Made by a program: the position numbers and the translations under genes. From Pseudomonas hormoni (GTDB lineage: Bacteria > Pseudomonadota > Gammaproteobacteria > Pseudomonadales > Pseudomonadaceae): DNA of 64,000 nt. How positions within the stretch are numbered: position 1 is the stretch's first letter; the number at the start of each line of letters is the position of its first letter. The notes under the pieces are model-generated. The model was not told where the DNA came from, did not search any database, and was given only the letters and a program-made list of their open reading frames with translations. Positions 18,222 to 27,458 of this stretch are shown piece after piece. The stretch is from contig NZ_CP075566.1 of the NCBI RefSeq assembly GCF_018502625.1, positions 3,830,001 through 3,894,000 on the forward strand. The letters are read 5' to 3'.

Positions 18222-19207
18222 GCTATGTCAGCGTCCAACATCTACAGAAAAACTACGCCGGCACCACGGTGTTCAGCGACATCAACTGCGAAATCCAGAA
18301 GGGTGAATTTGTCACCCTCCTCGGCCCGTCCGGTTGCGGCAAATCCACGCTACTGCGTTGCATCGCCGGTCTGACCTCGGTAGATGGCGGGAAGATTTTG
18401 CTGGATGGTGTCGATATCGTGCCGTTAAGTCCGCAGAAGCGCGGAATCGGCATGGTGTTTCAGAGTTACGCCTTATTCCCCAATATGACCGTTGAGCAAA
18501 ACGTCGCCTTCGGTTTGCGCATGCAAAAGGTCAACAGCGACGACAGCCACAAGCGCGTTGCCGAAGTGTTGAAACTGGTGGAATTGAACGACTTTGCCTC
18601 GCGCTATCCGCATCAACTGTCCGGCGGTCAATGTCAGCGTGTCGCCCTCGCCCGCTCATTGGTGACTCGTCCACGCCTGTTGCTGCTGGACGAACCGCTG
18701 TCGGCCCTCGATGCGCGCATTCGCAAGCACTTGCGCGAACAGATCCGTCAGATCCAGCGCGAACTCGGCCTGACCACTATCTTCGTCACACACGATCAGG
18801 AAGAAGCACTGACCATGTCTGACCGGATTTTCTTGATGAATCAGGGAAAGATCGTACAGAGCGGCGACGCCGAAACCCTGTACACCGCGCCAGTGGATGT
18901 TTTTGCCGCCGGCTTCATCGGTAACTACAACCTGCTGGACGCCGACAGCGCGACGAAACTGCTGCAACGCCCAATCACCCATCGCATCGCGATTCGCCCG
19001 GAAGCCATCGAACTGAGCCTGAACGGCGAACTCGATGCACAAGTGCGCAGCCACAGCCTGCTGGGTAACGTGATCCGCTACCGGGTCGAGGCCCGGGGCG
19101 TGGAACTGGTGGTGGATGTGCTCAACCGCTCGGCGGCCGATTTGCATCCCGATGGTCAGCGTCTGGCGCTTTCCATCGATCCGACGGCCCTGTGTGAGGT
19201 AGCCTGA
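18218..19207 (+). CDS. ABC importer ATP-binding subunit
   Basis: A 329-residue ATPase of the PotA/FbpC/PhnT class. Walker A is GPSGCGKS at residues 36-43, the Q-loop is FQSYALF, the signature is LSGGQ, and Walker B is LLLLDEPLSALD followed by the switch His in THDQEEAL. A C-terminal regulatory region of about 90 residues follows, shorter than a full TOBE pair. It energises the two permeases encoded just upstream. Confidence 0.9.
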   Translation: MSYVSVQHLQKNYAGTTVFSDINCEIQKGEFVTLLGPSGCGKSTLLRCIAGLTSVDGGKILLDGVDIVPLSPQKRGIGMVFQSYALFPNMTVEQNVAFGLRMQKVNSDDSHKRVAEVLKLVELNDFASRYPHQLSGGQCQRVALARSLVTRPRLLLLDEPLSALDARIRKHLREQIRQIQRELGLTTIFVTHDQEEALTMSDRIFLMNQGKIVQSGDAETLYTAPVDVFAAGFIGNYNLLDADSATKLLQRPITHRIAIRPEAIELSLNGELDAQVRSHSLLGNVIRYRVEARGVELVVDVLNRSAADLHPDGQRLALSIDPTALCEVA

Positions 19208-19241
19208 TGCCTTTGCTGATGTTGAAGAGAGAACTGCACTG

Positions 19242-19895
19242 ATGGCCCTGGCAATTTTTGATCTGGACGAAACCCTGATCCACGGCGACTGCGCCACCCT
19301 CTGGAGCGAGCAAATGGGCCGCCTGGGCTGGGTCGATCCCGAGTCGTTCATGCGTCAGAACAACGAATTGATGGACGCTTACAGCCACGGCAAGCTGCGC
19401 ATGGAGGATTACATGACCTTCAGCCTCGAGCCGATGATCGGCCGCACACCGGAAGAGGTCGACCATCTGGTGGGGCCGTGGGTGGAAGACTTCATCGAGC
19501 CGATCATTTTCAGTGACGCCACCAAAGCCATCGCCGCGCATCGCAAGGCGGGTGACCGGATTCTGGTGATCTCGGCGTCGGGTACGCACCTGGTCAGACC
19601 GATTGCCGATCGTTTGGGCATCGACGAGATTCTGGGCATCGAGCTGGAAGTGTTGCATGGGGTTTATAGCGGCCACACCGTCGGTACGCTGACCTACCGC
19701 GAAGGCAAGATCACGCGCTTGCTGGAATGGCTGGATGCGGAAGAGGAAAACCTTGAGGGCGCGAGTTTCTATTCCGACTCACGCAACGATTTGCCGCTGC
19801 TGCTGAAGGTAGATTTCCCACACGTGGTAAACCCTGATCCGGTATTGCTCGAACACGCCGAAAAAGCCGGCTGGCCGATCCATATCTGGAAATAA
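19242..19895 (+). CDS. HAD-IB family phosphatase of the import locus
   Basis: A 217-residue SerB-like HAD phosphatase: nucleophile and acid Asp in D7-x-D9-x-T11 (FDLDETL), motif II in LVISASG, a lysine in REGKITRL and motif III in YSDSRNDLPLL. It lies 34 bases after the ATPase gene. In this context it could remove phosphate from the product released by the alkaline-phosphatase-type hydrolase, giving a two-step breakdown of an imported compound; this is inference. A serine-phosphate or histidinol-phosphate role cannot be excluded. Confidence 0.85.
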   Translation: MALAIFDLDETLIHGDCATLWSEQMGRLGWVDPESFMRQNNELMDAYSHGKLRMEDYMTFSLEPMIGRTPEEVDHLVGPWVEDFIEPIIFSDATKAIAAHRKAGDRILVISASGTHLVRPIADRLGIDEILGIELEVLHGVYSGHTVGTLTYREGKITRLLEWLDAEEENLEGASFYSDSRNDLPLLLKVDFPHVVNPDPVLLEHAEKAGWPIHIWK

Positions 19896-19904
19896 CGCAG
19901 AACC

Positions 19905-19997
19905 CTGTAGGAGCAAGGCTTGCCCGCGAAGAACGATAACGAGGTTTAACTGACACACCGCGTCATCGTTCTTCGCGGGCAAGCCTCGCTCCTACAG
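19905..19997. repeat. REP palindrome pair (GTAGGAGCAAGGCTTGCCCGCGAAG type)
   Basis: Two inverted copies of CTGTAGGAGC(A/G)AGGCTTGCCCGCGAAGAACGAT face each other, between the HAD gene and the end of the quinone reductase gene (convergent genes). Confidence 0.88.
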
Positions 19998-20009
19998 GGA
20001 TCGGTGATA

Positions 20010-20972
20010 TCAGGTCAGGCTCTCGTCGATCACCAGCACCAACTTCCCCGCCACCTTATTGCTCGCCAACTCGGCAAACGCCGCTTCCGCATCCTTGATC
20101 GGAAACGTCCTGGCCAACTGCGGACTCAACCGCCCTTCGGCAAACAGCGGCCAGACATGCTGGCTCAAATCAGTGAACAAATCCGCCTTGAACTGATCGT
20201 CACGACTGCGCAAAGTCGAACCCAGCAGCTGCACACGCTTGGCCAGCACCTGCGCCAGATCCAGCTTCGCTTCACGGCCGCCCATCAAGCCGATGAGCAC
20301 CCAACGGCCATCGCGGGCCAGCAGTTTCAGGTTCAGTGCGGCGTAGTTGCCGCCGACCGGGTCGAGAACCACATCGAACGGACCCAGGTCGCTCAGACTT
20401 TCAAGATCGTCGGTGCGTACCACGCCCCCCTGAGCACCCAGCGCTTCGCAGTAAGCCAGCCGCTCGGCAGAACCGACGCTGACCCAGCATGGGTTGCCAA
20501 ACGCCTTGCACAGCTGAATGGCAGCTGAACCGATTCCACTTGCTCCGGCGTGCAGAAGAACTTTCTCACCCGGTTTGAGCGCAGCCAATTGAAACAAATT
20601 CAGCCAAACGGTCGCATAGACTTCGGGTAGCGCTGCCGCCTCGGTCAGGGACAATCCTTCTGGCACCGCCAGCACATGCCGTCCGTCGACTACCACCTCT
20701 TCGGCCATCCCACCCCCGGCCAGCAAGGCGCAGACCCGATCACCGACCTGCCACGACGACCCCGGGCCGACCTCGCTGATCACCCCGGAACACTCTAGAC
20801 CCAGTACCTGACTGGCCCCCGGCGGTGGCGGATAAAGTCCCGCCTTCTGTAACAAATCGGCGCGATTGAGGCCCGCTGCCGCCACACGAATGCGAACTTG
20901 CCCTACATCACATGTAGGACTGGGCTCTTCAAGCCACTCCACTTGACCTTCCACGCCTTGCAATGCTTTCAC
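20010..20972 (-). CDS. NAD(P)H quinone oxidoreductase, PIG3/QorA type
   Basis: A 320-residue medium-chain dehydrogenase/reductase without the structural zinc site, of the PIG3 (TP53I3) type. It has a GroES-like N-terminal domain (AAAGLNRADLLQKAGLYPPPPGAS) and a Rossmann nucleotide site (LLHAGASGIGSAAIQL). It probably reduces quinones with NADPH in the cytoplasm. It is divergent from prc. Confidence 0.88.
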   Translation of the reverse strand: MKALQGVEGQVEWLEEPSPTCDVGQVRIRVAAAGLNRADLLQKAGLYPPPPGASQVLGLECSGVISEVGPGSSWQVGDRVCALLAGGGMAEEVVVDGRHVLAVPEGLSLTEAAALPEVYATVWLNLFQLAALKPGEKVLLHAGASGIGSAAIQLCKAFGNPCWVSVGSAERLAYCEALGAQGGVVRTDDLESLSDLGPFDVVLDPVGGNYAALNLKLLARDGRWVLIGLMGGREAKLDLAQVLAKRVQLLGSTLRSRDDQFKADLFTDLSQHVWPLFAEGRLSPQLARTFPIKDAEAAFAELASNKVAGKLVLVIDESLT

Positions 20973-21110
20973 AGTGCCTCCATAGTGAGTCTGGACTGAG
21001 CCCGAAGCTGTATCGCCGGGCTTTTTGCATTATGCGACCGGCCCTTGTGGAACCGGCGACTTCAAAGACGGCCTAATATGCGTTATCAATTGTCCCCGCG
21101 TCGAATCAGC

Positions 21111-23192
21111 ATGAAGCATCTGTTCCCCAGCACCGCCCTCGCCCTATTTATTGGTATCGGCCTGATGCCGATGTCGAGCAATACGTTCGCAGCCAATAGT
21201 TGGGACAAGCTTCAGCCTGATCGTGACGAAGTGATCGCCAGCCTGAATGTCGTCGAGTTACTCAAGCGCCACCACTACAGCAAGCCGCCGCTCGATGACG
21301 CGCGCTCCGTGATCATCTACGACAGCTACCTCAAGCTGCTGGATCCGTCGCGCAGCTACTTCATGGCCAGCGACATTGCCGAATTCGACAAGTGGAAAAC
21401 CCAGTTCGACGACTTCCTCAAAAGCGGCGACCTCAACGCCGGTTTCACCATCTACAAGCGCTACCTGGACCGCGTAAAAGCGCGTCTGGACTTTGCCCTT
21501 GCGGAGCTGAACAAGGGCGTCGACAAGATTGACTTCACCACCAAGGAAACCTTGCTGATCGACCGCAAGGACGCCCCTTGGCTCAAGTCCACCGCAGAGC
21601 TCGACGACCTGTGGCGCAAACGCGTCAAGGACGAAGTGCTGCGGATGAAAATTGCTGGCAAGGATTCCAAGCAGATTCAGGAAACCCTGACCAAGCGTTA
21701 CAAGAATCAGCTTGCGCGTCTGGACCAGACCCGTGCGGAAGACATCTTCCAGGCCTACATCAACACCTTCGCCATGTCCTATGACCCGCACACCAATTAT
21801 TTGTCGCCGGATAATGCGGAGAACTTCGACATCAACATGAGCCTGTCCCTCGAGGGCATCGGCGCCGTGTTGCAGAGCGACAACGATCAGGTGAAAGTCG
21901 TGCGTCTGGTGCCGGCCGGCCCGGCCGACAAAACCAAGCAGGTCGCACCGGCCGACAAGATCATCGGCGTTGCCCAGGGCAACAAAGAGATGGTCGACGT
22001 GGTTGGCTGGCGTCTGGACGAAGTGGTCAAGCTGATCCGTGGTCCGAAAGGCACCGTTGTGCGCCTGGAAGTCATCCCGGCCAGCAATGCGCCGAACGAC
22101 CAGACCACCAAGATCGTGCCGATCACCCGCGAAGCGGTGAAGCTTGAAGACCAGGCGGTGAAGAAGTCAGTCCTCAACCTGAAACAGGACGGCAAGGACT
22201 ACAAGCTCGGCGTCATCGAGATCCCGGCCTTCTACCTGGATTTCAAGGCCTTCCGTGCCGGTGATCCGGACTACAAGAGCACCACGCGCGACGTCAAGAA
22301 ACTGCTGACCGAGCTGCAGAAAGACAAAGTCGACGGCGTGGTCATCGACCTGCGCAACAACGGCGGCGGTTCCTTGCAGGAAGCCACCGAGTTGACCAGT
22401 CTGTTCATCGACAAAGGTCCGACCGTTCTCGTGCGTAACGCCGATGGCCGGGTCGATGTGCTGGAAGATGAAAACCCGGGCGCGTTCTATAAAGGCCCGA
22501 TGGCGTTGCTGGTCAACCGCTTGTCCGCCTCGGCTTCGGAGATTTTCGCCGGCGCCATGCAGGACTATCACCGCGCGTTGATCATCGGCGGCCAGACCTT
22601 CGGCAAAGGCACCGTGCAGACCATTCAGCCGCTGAACCATGGCGAACTGAAACTGACCCTGGCCAAGTTCTATCGGGTTTCCGGTCAGAGCACGCAGCAT
22701 CAAGGCGTTCTGCCGGACATCGATTACCCGTCGATCATCGACACCAAGGAAATCGGTGAAAGTGCCCTGCCGGAAGCCATGCCGTGGGACACCATCCGCG
22801 CGGCGATCAAGCCTGCGACCGATCCGTTCAAACCGTACATCACCCAGCTCAAATCCGAGCATGACGTGCGCTCGGCCAAGGATGCGGAGTTCGTATTCAT
22901 CCGCGACAAACTGGCCCTGGCGCAGAAACTGATGGCGGAAAAAACCGTCAGCCTCAATGAAGCCGATCGTCGTGCACAACACGCCGATATCGAAGCCAAG
23001 CAGCTTGCCATGGAGAATATCCGTCGCAAGGCCAAAGGCGAAGAGCCGCTCAAAGAGCTGAAGAAAGAAGACGAAGACGCCCTTGCGGCCGAGCCGGACA
23101 AGACCAAACCAGAAGACGATGCCTACCTGAGCGAGACCGGTCGGATTCTGTTGGACTACCTGAAACTCAATACCGCGGTCGCCAAGCACTAA
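21111..23192 (+). CDS. prc: Tail-specific periplasmic protease Prc (CtpA family)
   Basis: A 693-residue S41 protease with a signal peptide (MKHLFPSTALALFIGIGLMP, cleavage near TFAA-NS), an N-terminal helical domain, a PDZ domain around residues 230-320 and the Ser-Lys catalytic region: the Ser in SASASEIFAGAM and the Lys in FGKGTVQ. Prc trims proteins with non-polar C-termini, for example lipoproteins and the MucA/RseA regulators of envelope stress in pseudomonads. ATG at 21111 starts the signal peptide and gives the family length; ATG at 21078 would add 11 residues. No clear ribosome-binding site supports either start. Confidence 0.95.
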   Translation: MKHLFPSTALALFIGIGLMPMSSNTFAANSWDKLQPDRDEVIASLNVVELLKRHHYSKPPLDDARSVIIYDSYLKLLDPSRSYFMASDIAEFDKWKTQFDDFLKSGDLNAGFTIYKRYLDRVKARLDFALAELNKGVDKIDFTTKETLLIDRKDAPWLKSTAELDDLWRKRVKDEVLRMKIAGKDSKQIQETLTKRYKNQLARLDQTRAEDIFQAYINTFAMSYDPHTNYLSPDNAENFDINMSLSLEGIGAVLQSDNDQVKVVRLVPAGPADKTKQVAPADKIIGVAQGNKEMVDVVGWRLDEVVKLIRGPKGTVVRLEVIPASNAPNDQTTKIVPITREAVKLEDQAVKKSVLNLKQDGKDYKLGVIEIPAFYLDFKAFRAGDPDYKSTTRDVKKLLTELQKDKVDGVVIDLRNNGGGSLQEATELTSLFIDKGPTVLVRNADGRVDVLEDENPGAFYKGPMALLVNRLSASASEIFAGAMQDYHRALIIGGQTFGKGTVQTIQPLNHGELKLTLAKFYRVSGQSTQHQGVLPDIDYPSIIDTKEIGESALPEAMPWDTIRAAIKPATDPFKPYITQLKSEHDVRSAKDAEFVFIRDKLALAQKLMAEKTVSLNEADRRAQHADIEAKQLAMENIRRKAKGEEPLKELKKEDEDALAAEPDKTKPEDDAYLSETGRILLDYLKLNTAVAKH

Positions 23193-23275
23193 GGGGTGAC
23201 AAGCAAGATGATGGCAATTTAATGCTGACGCCTCCGTAGCGTCATCAAACAGTCATCATTCTGTCGTGAAATAAA

Positions 23276-23332
23276 GGACTGGGAGCCTCTTTTTATCCAA
23301 GAGCGCTCCCAGTCCTTTTTTTATCGCCAGAG
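23276..23332 (+). terminator. Rho-independent terminator of prc
   Basis: GGACTGGGAGC and GCTCCCAGTCC form an 11-bp stem with a long loop, followed by seven T residues. It ends only six bases before the ATG of the EAL-CBS-GGDEF gene, so the start region of that gene overlaps the terminator. Confidence 0.88.
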
Positions 23333-23338
23333 ATCGCC

Positions 23339-25129
23339 ATGACCACTACCGAACAGCTGAGTGCGTTGAGTTCAATACTGACTCAAAGCGGTTTGCACAG
23401 CCTGTTCCAGCCAATCATTTCGCTCTCTGAACGACGAATTATCGGCTACGAAGCCCTCAGCCGCGGCCCCTCCAACAGCCCGTTGCACTCGCCTGTCGCC
23501 TTGTTCGCCGTCGCCCGTCAGGCCGGCCGTTTGAACGAGCTGGAAATTGCCTGCCGTGAGAGCGCTTGCCGACGCTTCAATGAACAGCAACTGCCCGGCA
23601 AACTCTTTCTCAACGTATCACCGGAATCCCTGCTCGAAGCGGCTCACCAACCGGGTCGTACCCTGCAACTGCTGCAGGATTTCGGCATACCGCCCAGCCA
23701 GGTGGTCATCGAACTCACCGAACAGACCCCGACCGACGATTTCCAGCTGCTGCAAAACGCCCTGCATCACTATCGGGCGATGGGCTTCTCCATTGCGCTG
23801 GATGATTTGGGAGCGGGTTATTCGAGCCTGCGCCTGTGGTCCGAGCTGCGGCCTGACTATGTGAAGATCGACCGGCACTTCATCGACGGCATTCATCAGG
23901 ATGCCCTCAAACGCGAATTTGTCGGATCAATCATGCAAATCGCCAAAGCCTCTCGGGCTCAAGTGATTGCTGAAGGTATCGAGCTGCCGGAGGAACTCGC
24001 GGTGTTGACCGATATGGGCGTCGATCTGGTCCAGGGCTATTTGCTCTGTCGGCCCCAGGAACATCCGCCAAGGGATGCTCGAAGCCTGATGCCCAAGCAG
24101 GACAGCTCCGCCGTGGCGCTGAACGACGAAGGCAGCGACCTCAGCGACCTTTTGAACGATCAGCCAGCGGTCGCGCGCGATACGCCGACAGCGACGGTAC
24201 TGGAAGCCTTCCGCCGCCAGGCCAACCTGAACTCGCTGGCGGTGCTCGACGACTACGGCCATCCCTGCGGCATCGTTCACAGGCATTCGCTCTCTGACGC
24301 GCTGCTCAAACCCTTTGCCACCGACCTGTTCGCCCGCAAGCCGATCAGCCGGCTGATGAATGACGACTTCCTCGCCGTCGAGATGAGCCAGTCGCTGCAA
24401 CAGGTCAGCCGCCTGATCACCAGCCGCGCCCGACAACGCATTGAAGAAGACTTCATCATTACCCTGAACGGCGGGTATCTGGGGTTGGGCCGGGTGATCG
24501 ATGTACTGAAGCTGATTACCGAACTGAAGATCCAGCAGGCCCGCTACGCCAATCCGCTGACCCTGCTGCCCGGCAACGTGCCGATCCAGCAGTGCCTGAC
24601 GCGCCTGCTGCAACAGCAACGGGAATCGGTGATCTGCTACGTGGACATCGACAGTTTCAAACCCTTCAACGACATTTACGGCTACGGCCGTGGGGACGAA
24701 GTCCTGCTGTGCCTGGCGCAATGTCTGAATGACCGCGTCGACCCTTCCCGCGACTTTGTCGGCCATATCGGCGGTGACGATTTCCTGCTGGTGCTCGGGC
24801 CGGAAGACTGGCGCAAACGTTTGAACCAGTTGCTCGACGATTTCCAGAGCCAGTGCCGGCGCTTCTACCGCAGCGAACACCTGGAGGCCGGCTGCTTCAT
24901 CGCCCCGAACCGTCAGGGTGTGCGGCAGGAGTTTCCGCTGCTGTCACTGTCGATCGGCGTGGTGCATTTACATCCACAGGCCTGTGGACAACTCGATGCG
25001 AGCCAGTTGGCCGAAATGGCGTCACAGGCCAAGCATCACGCGAAGAATGTGCCGGGGTATAGCGTGCATGTGATTGATAGTTTGGTGGTGCCGGTGCCAA
25101 ACGAGGATTTGATCATTGGGCAGCGGTGA
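23339..25129 (+). CDS. EAL-CBS-GGDEF cyclic-di-GMP protein
   Basis: A 596-residue soluble protein: EAL domain (about 10-250) with the EAL motif intact at 38-40, ELTE and a DDLGAGYSSL loop; two CBS repeats (about 270-395); and a C-terminal GGDEF domain (about 415-580) whose signature is GGDDF at 478-482. The EAL half therefore looks catalytic for c-di-GMP hydrolysis. The GGDEF half has Asp in place of the catalytic Glu and may be inactive or regulatory. CBS repeats usually bind adenine nucleotides. The same architecture sits beside prc in P. aeruginosa (PA3258). Confidence 0.9.
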   Translation: MTTTEQLSALSSILTQSGLHSLFQPIISLSERRIIGYEALSRGPSNSPLHSPVALFAVARQAGRLNELEIACRESACRRFNEQQLPGKLFLNVSPESLLEAAHQPGRTLQLLQDFGIPPSQVVIELTEQTPTDDFQLLQNALHHYRAMGFSIALDDLGAGYSSLRLWSELRPDYVKIDRHFIDGIHQDALKREFVGSIMQIAKASRAQVIAEGIELPEELAVLTDMGVDLVQGYLLCRPQEHPPRDARSLMPKQDSSAVALNDEGSDLSDLLNDQPAVARDTPTATVLEAFRRQANLNSLAVLDDYGHPCGIVHRHSLSDALLKPFATDLFARKPISRLMNDDFLAVEMSQSLQQVSRLITSRARQRIEEDFIITLNGGYLGLGRVIDVLKLITELKIQQARYANPLTLLPGNVPIQQCLTRLLQQQRESVICYVDIDSFKPFNDIYGYGRGDEVLLCLAQCLNDRVDPSRDFVGHIGGDDFLLVLGPEDWRKRLNQLLDDFQSQCRRFYRSEHLEAGCFIAPNRQGVRQEFPLLSLSIGVVHLHPQACGQLDASQLAEMASQAKHHAKNVPGYSVHVIDSLVVPVPNEDLIIGQR

Positions 25130-25142
25130 TTGAACGGACGCC

Positions 25143-25234
25143 TTCGCGGGCAAGCCTCGCTCCCACAGGGTTTTGTGTCGTTCGTGATTATGGTGAACGA
25201 CACAAAACCCTGTGGGAGCGGGCTTGCCCGCGAA
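25143..25234. repeat. REP palindrome pair with extended stem
   Basis: TTCGCGGGCAAGCCTCGCTC, then a long complementary arm through CCCACAGGGTTTTGTGTCGTTC, faces its inverse. The pairing extends well beyond the REP core and forms a nearly continuous stem of about 40 bp. Confidence 0.88.
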
Positions 25235-25240
25235 GAGGCC

Positions 25241-25571
25241 CGACCAGACAACCAAAATCTCTGGATCTAGTCAGCCGCTGACCGCGCGCCCAACCCCCGC
25301 CCAACCACATCCAGCACATCACAACCATCACGCAACGGAATGGCGCAAAGCAACGCGCAGTCGCTGAGAATCATGGAATCGCACTCAATAGAACCGCGCA
25401 TGGTCAGTTCAGCAGGATCGCATTCACCCACTGCCAGATGCTCCAACCTTCGATAGCCCGCTTTTCCTCCTCGTTAAAGCATTTCTTTGGACTTGCTGCT
25501 CCTATCAAGATTGCCTTGTTTCTGACGTGCTGTTGATCCACAGCGGAGGCAGGATTGCATAGCGTTGTGAT
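25241..25571. other. Intergenic region with a possible gene remnant
   Basis: On the minus strand an ATG at 25401 opens a 44-codon frame ending at 25267 (MRGSIECDSMILSD...). The same frame continues upstream of the ATG for about 22 more coding-like codons with no start before a TAA. Together this looks like the C-terminal end of a decayed gene rather than a small gene. No family was recognised. The rest of the stretch shows nothing definite. Confidence 0.3.
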
Positions 25572-26606
25572 TTATAGAGACCGCGATAGAAACTCATCAA
25601 TCAGCGAAATAACCTGCTCCTGAATCACCTCACGCGGCCTCCCATCCTCCCCATCTCCACAAATAATCCCATCACCCGGCACCGCTTCTTCAAGCATCGC
25701 TACCGCTCCAGGTTTGCACACCGCCATAAAGCTAAAGTGACTGGCATCGCTGATCTCAACGTAGCGCTTCGATGCTTGAGGCAGGCGTTTGGTCAAGTCG
25801 GCAGACTCCAACTGAGCAGGAAGTTCTTCAGACGGCACGCCCGCTGCGATCACCAGTATCGGAACCGGCAGCGCCGCAAGGCTTTCATCGGTCATCCCGC
25901 GCGACAAGCCCAGATCCAATGAAACAACGGCGGTGACGCGTTTATCGCTCAAGTCGGCGGCCAACCGGGCCTTCGATTCCGGGGTACCTGCGGGGTTAAT
26001 CTGTTTGTAAGCGGTGCAACTGGCCAACTTCGGGTGGGCGTTGCAGTCCTTGGTGAAGCGGTCAGGATCGAAACGTGCGCCGGCGATTTCCAGGACGGTC
26101 CAGCCTCCGAGTGAGTGGCCCACTGCTGCGATTCGATGCTTGGCGACTGCGCCGAATTGTTGTGGCTGAGCCGTGACCGCGTCGATGGCTCGGCTTAGGT
26201 CGGCGGGGCGTTGCCATAGCTGTGCGGCGGCTTGAGGGCTACGGTCGCGGCTGGTGGTGCCGGGGTGGTTGACCGCTGCCACGATGTAACCCTTCTGGGC
26301 GAGTGCGCTGGCCAGCCATGTCTGGTGGATCCAGTTACCGCCGAAACCGTGGGAGAGCACCACCAATGGATGTTCACCGGCGGTCGGTGGCGCGTTGGGC
26401 ACGGCGAGGACGCCGACAAACACTGGGTTGTCGCCGAACAATTGAGGGGTAGCGGTGGTTGCGGCGGGGTACCAGACGACCATTTCCAGTGGGCGGTCGT
26501 TTTGCGGGTCGGGCAGCGTGAAGGCCTGGAAGCCGATAAAGTTATCGTTTGCGAGTGCGTTTGCGGTCAGGCAAACCAATAACAGAGCGCAGAGAGCTGT
26601 TTTCAA
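25572..26606 (-). CDS. Exported alpha/beta hydrolase (predicted dienelactone hydrolase/PAF-acetylhydrolase type)
   Basis: A 344-residue protein with a signal peptide (LCALLLVCLTANALA, cleavage before NDNF). It has the oxyanion-hole segment LSHGFGGNW, the nucleophile elbow GHSLGG with the catalytic Ser, a downstream Asp candidate in SLDLGLSRG and a His in DASHFSF. It probably hydrolyses an ester or lactone in the periplasm or outside the cell. Paired cysteines near the C-terminus fit an exported protein. Substrate unknown. Confidence 0.85.
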   Translation of the reverse strand: MKTALCALLLVCLTANALANDNFIGFQAFTLPDPQNDRPLEMVVWYPAATTATPQLFGDNPVFVGVLAVPNAPPTAGEHPLVVLSHGFGGNWIHQTWLASALAQKGYIVAAVNHPGTTSRDRSPQAAAQLWQRPADLSRAIDAVTAQPQQFGAVAKHRIAAVGHSLGGWTVLEIAGARFDPDRFTKDCNAHPKLASCTAYKQINPAGTPESKARLAADLSDKRVTAVVSLDLGLSRGMTDESLAALPVPILVIAAGVPSEELPAQLESADLTKRLPQASKRYVEISDASHFSFMAVCKPGAVAMLEEAVPGDGIICGDGEDGRPREVIQEQVISLIDEFLSRSL

Positions 26607-26678
26607 TGTTTTTATCTTCCTTGATTAGATCGACTCATCAACACCTGACGTCCATCGCCAGGTGCGTTCCCCAATGGA

Positions 26679-27086
26679 TCACTGAGAAGAACTATTGCTC
26701 AGCAATCCCTTCAACTTAATCTCAGCCAACGGATGCCCAGCCTGCACCGCAATCCGCCAAAACCGCGCTGCTTCCACCGGATCCGGCGCCTTGCTCGCCG
26801 TCCCGGCCAGGCAGATCACACCCACCTGATACGCCGCTTTGCCATCCCCCGCCAACGCCGCCAGGCGCAACAATCGGACACCTTCCTCACGAGCCCCCAA
26901 GCCAACGCCGCGAAAGGCCAGAATGTGGCCATAGAAGCTTTGAGCGCCGACGTCACCCAAGTTGGCCATGCGGGCAAACTGGCCTTCGAGCCAACTCCAG
27001 CCACGGGGTTGGCGGACGAACCACGACCAGTGAAAAAGCCGACGGGCCAGCCAGTAACCAGCCCGCGCCTTGAGTCGCAAAAACAC
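26679..27086 (-). CDS. Sel1-repeat protein
   Basis: A 135-residue protein with at least two Sel1-like repeats (GDVGAQSFYGHILAFRG, GDGKAAYQVGVICLAG and the final AGHPLAEIKLKGLL). Such helical repeats mediate protein-protein contacts. The start is a GTG at 27086 that directly abuts the stop of the 123-residue gene, with GAGG five bases before it inside that gene, so translation is probably coupled. It is the third gene of a tight operon headed by a Phd-like/XRE regulator. No signal peptide is evident. Confidence 0.75.
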   Translation of the reverse strand: MFLRLKARAGYWLARRLFHWSWFVRQPRGWSWLEGQFARMANLGDVGAQSFYGHILAFRGVGLGAREEGVRLLRLAALAGDGKAAYQVGVICLAGTASKAPDPVEAARFWRIAVQAGHPLAEIKLKGLLSNSSSQ

Positions 27087-27458
27087 TCAGGCCTCGGCCG
27101 ATTCGGGGTATTCGTACTCGAACACTCGCACCACTTCCGAGGCATGCCAGGACGCAGCAGCGACACCATCTGACGGCCCGGAGAAACGCCCCAGACGCTC
27201 GACGCATTCGAAAAAACCGGTGCGCGGCAGGCGGCTGGCGCCCTGGCTGATCACCAGTGAACTGCGCAAGGGCTGCTCGGCTCTGGCATCAAGCGCGGCC
27301 AGATGTTCAAGGGCCGCGGTCAAGGTTTGCATGGCCGGTGTCGGGAGCTGCAAACGCTCCAGCAACGCGCGATAAGTCAGCAGATGTCGCTGGCGGCGCG
27401 CCTGATCCAGCTCGCCCAGCAACCCGTCCCAATGTTGACGACTGATGCGTACGCTCAC
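27087..27458 (-). CDS. Unknown 123-residue protein in an operon with a Phd-like/XRE regulator
   Basis: No assigned function. The N-terminal half is helical and charged (WDGLLGELDQARRQRHLLTYRALLERL). The C-terminal half has the pattern PLRSSLVISQ...LPRTGFFECVERLGRF...WHASEVVRVFEYEYP, a pattern seen, to my recollection, in scattered small bacterial proteins of unknown role. Its ATG overlaps the stop of the upstream regulator (ATGA) and its stop abuts the Sel1 gene start, so the three proteins are co-produced. A toxin partner for the upstream antitoxin-like protein is possible but unproven. Confidence 0.65.
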   Translation of the reverse strand: MSVRISRQHWDGLLGELDQARRQRHLLTYRALLERLQLPTPAMQTLTAALEHLAALDARAEQPLRSSLVISQGASRLPRTGFFECVERLGRFSGPSDGVAAASWHASEVVRVFEYEYPESAEA

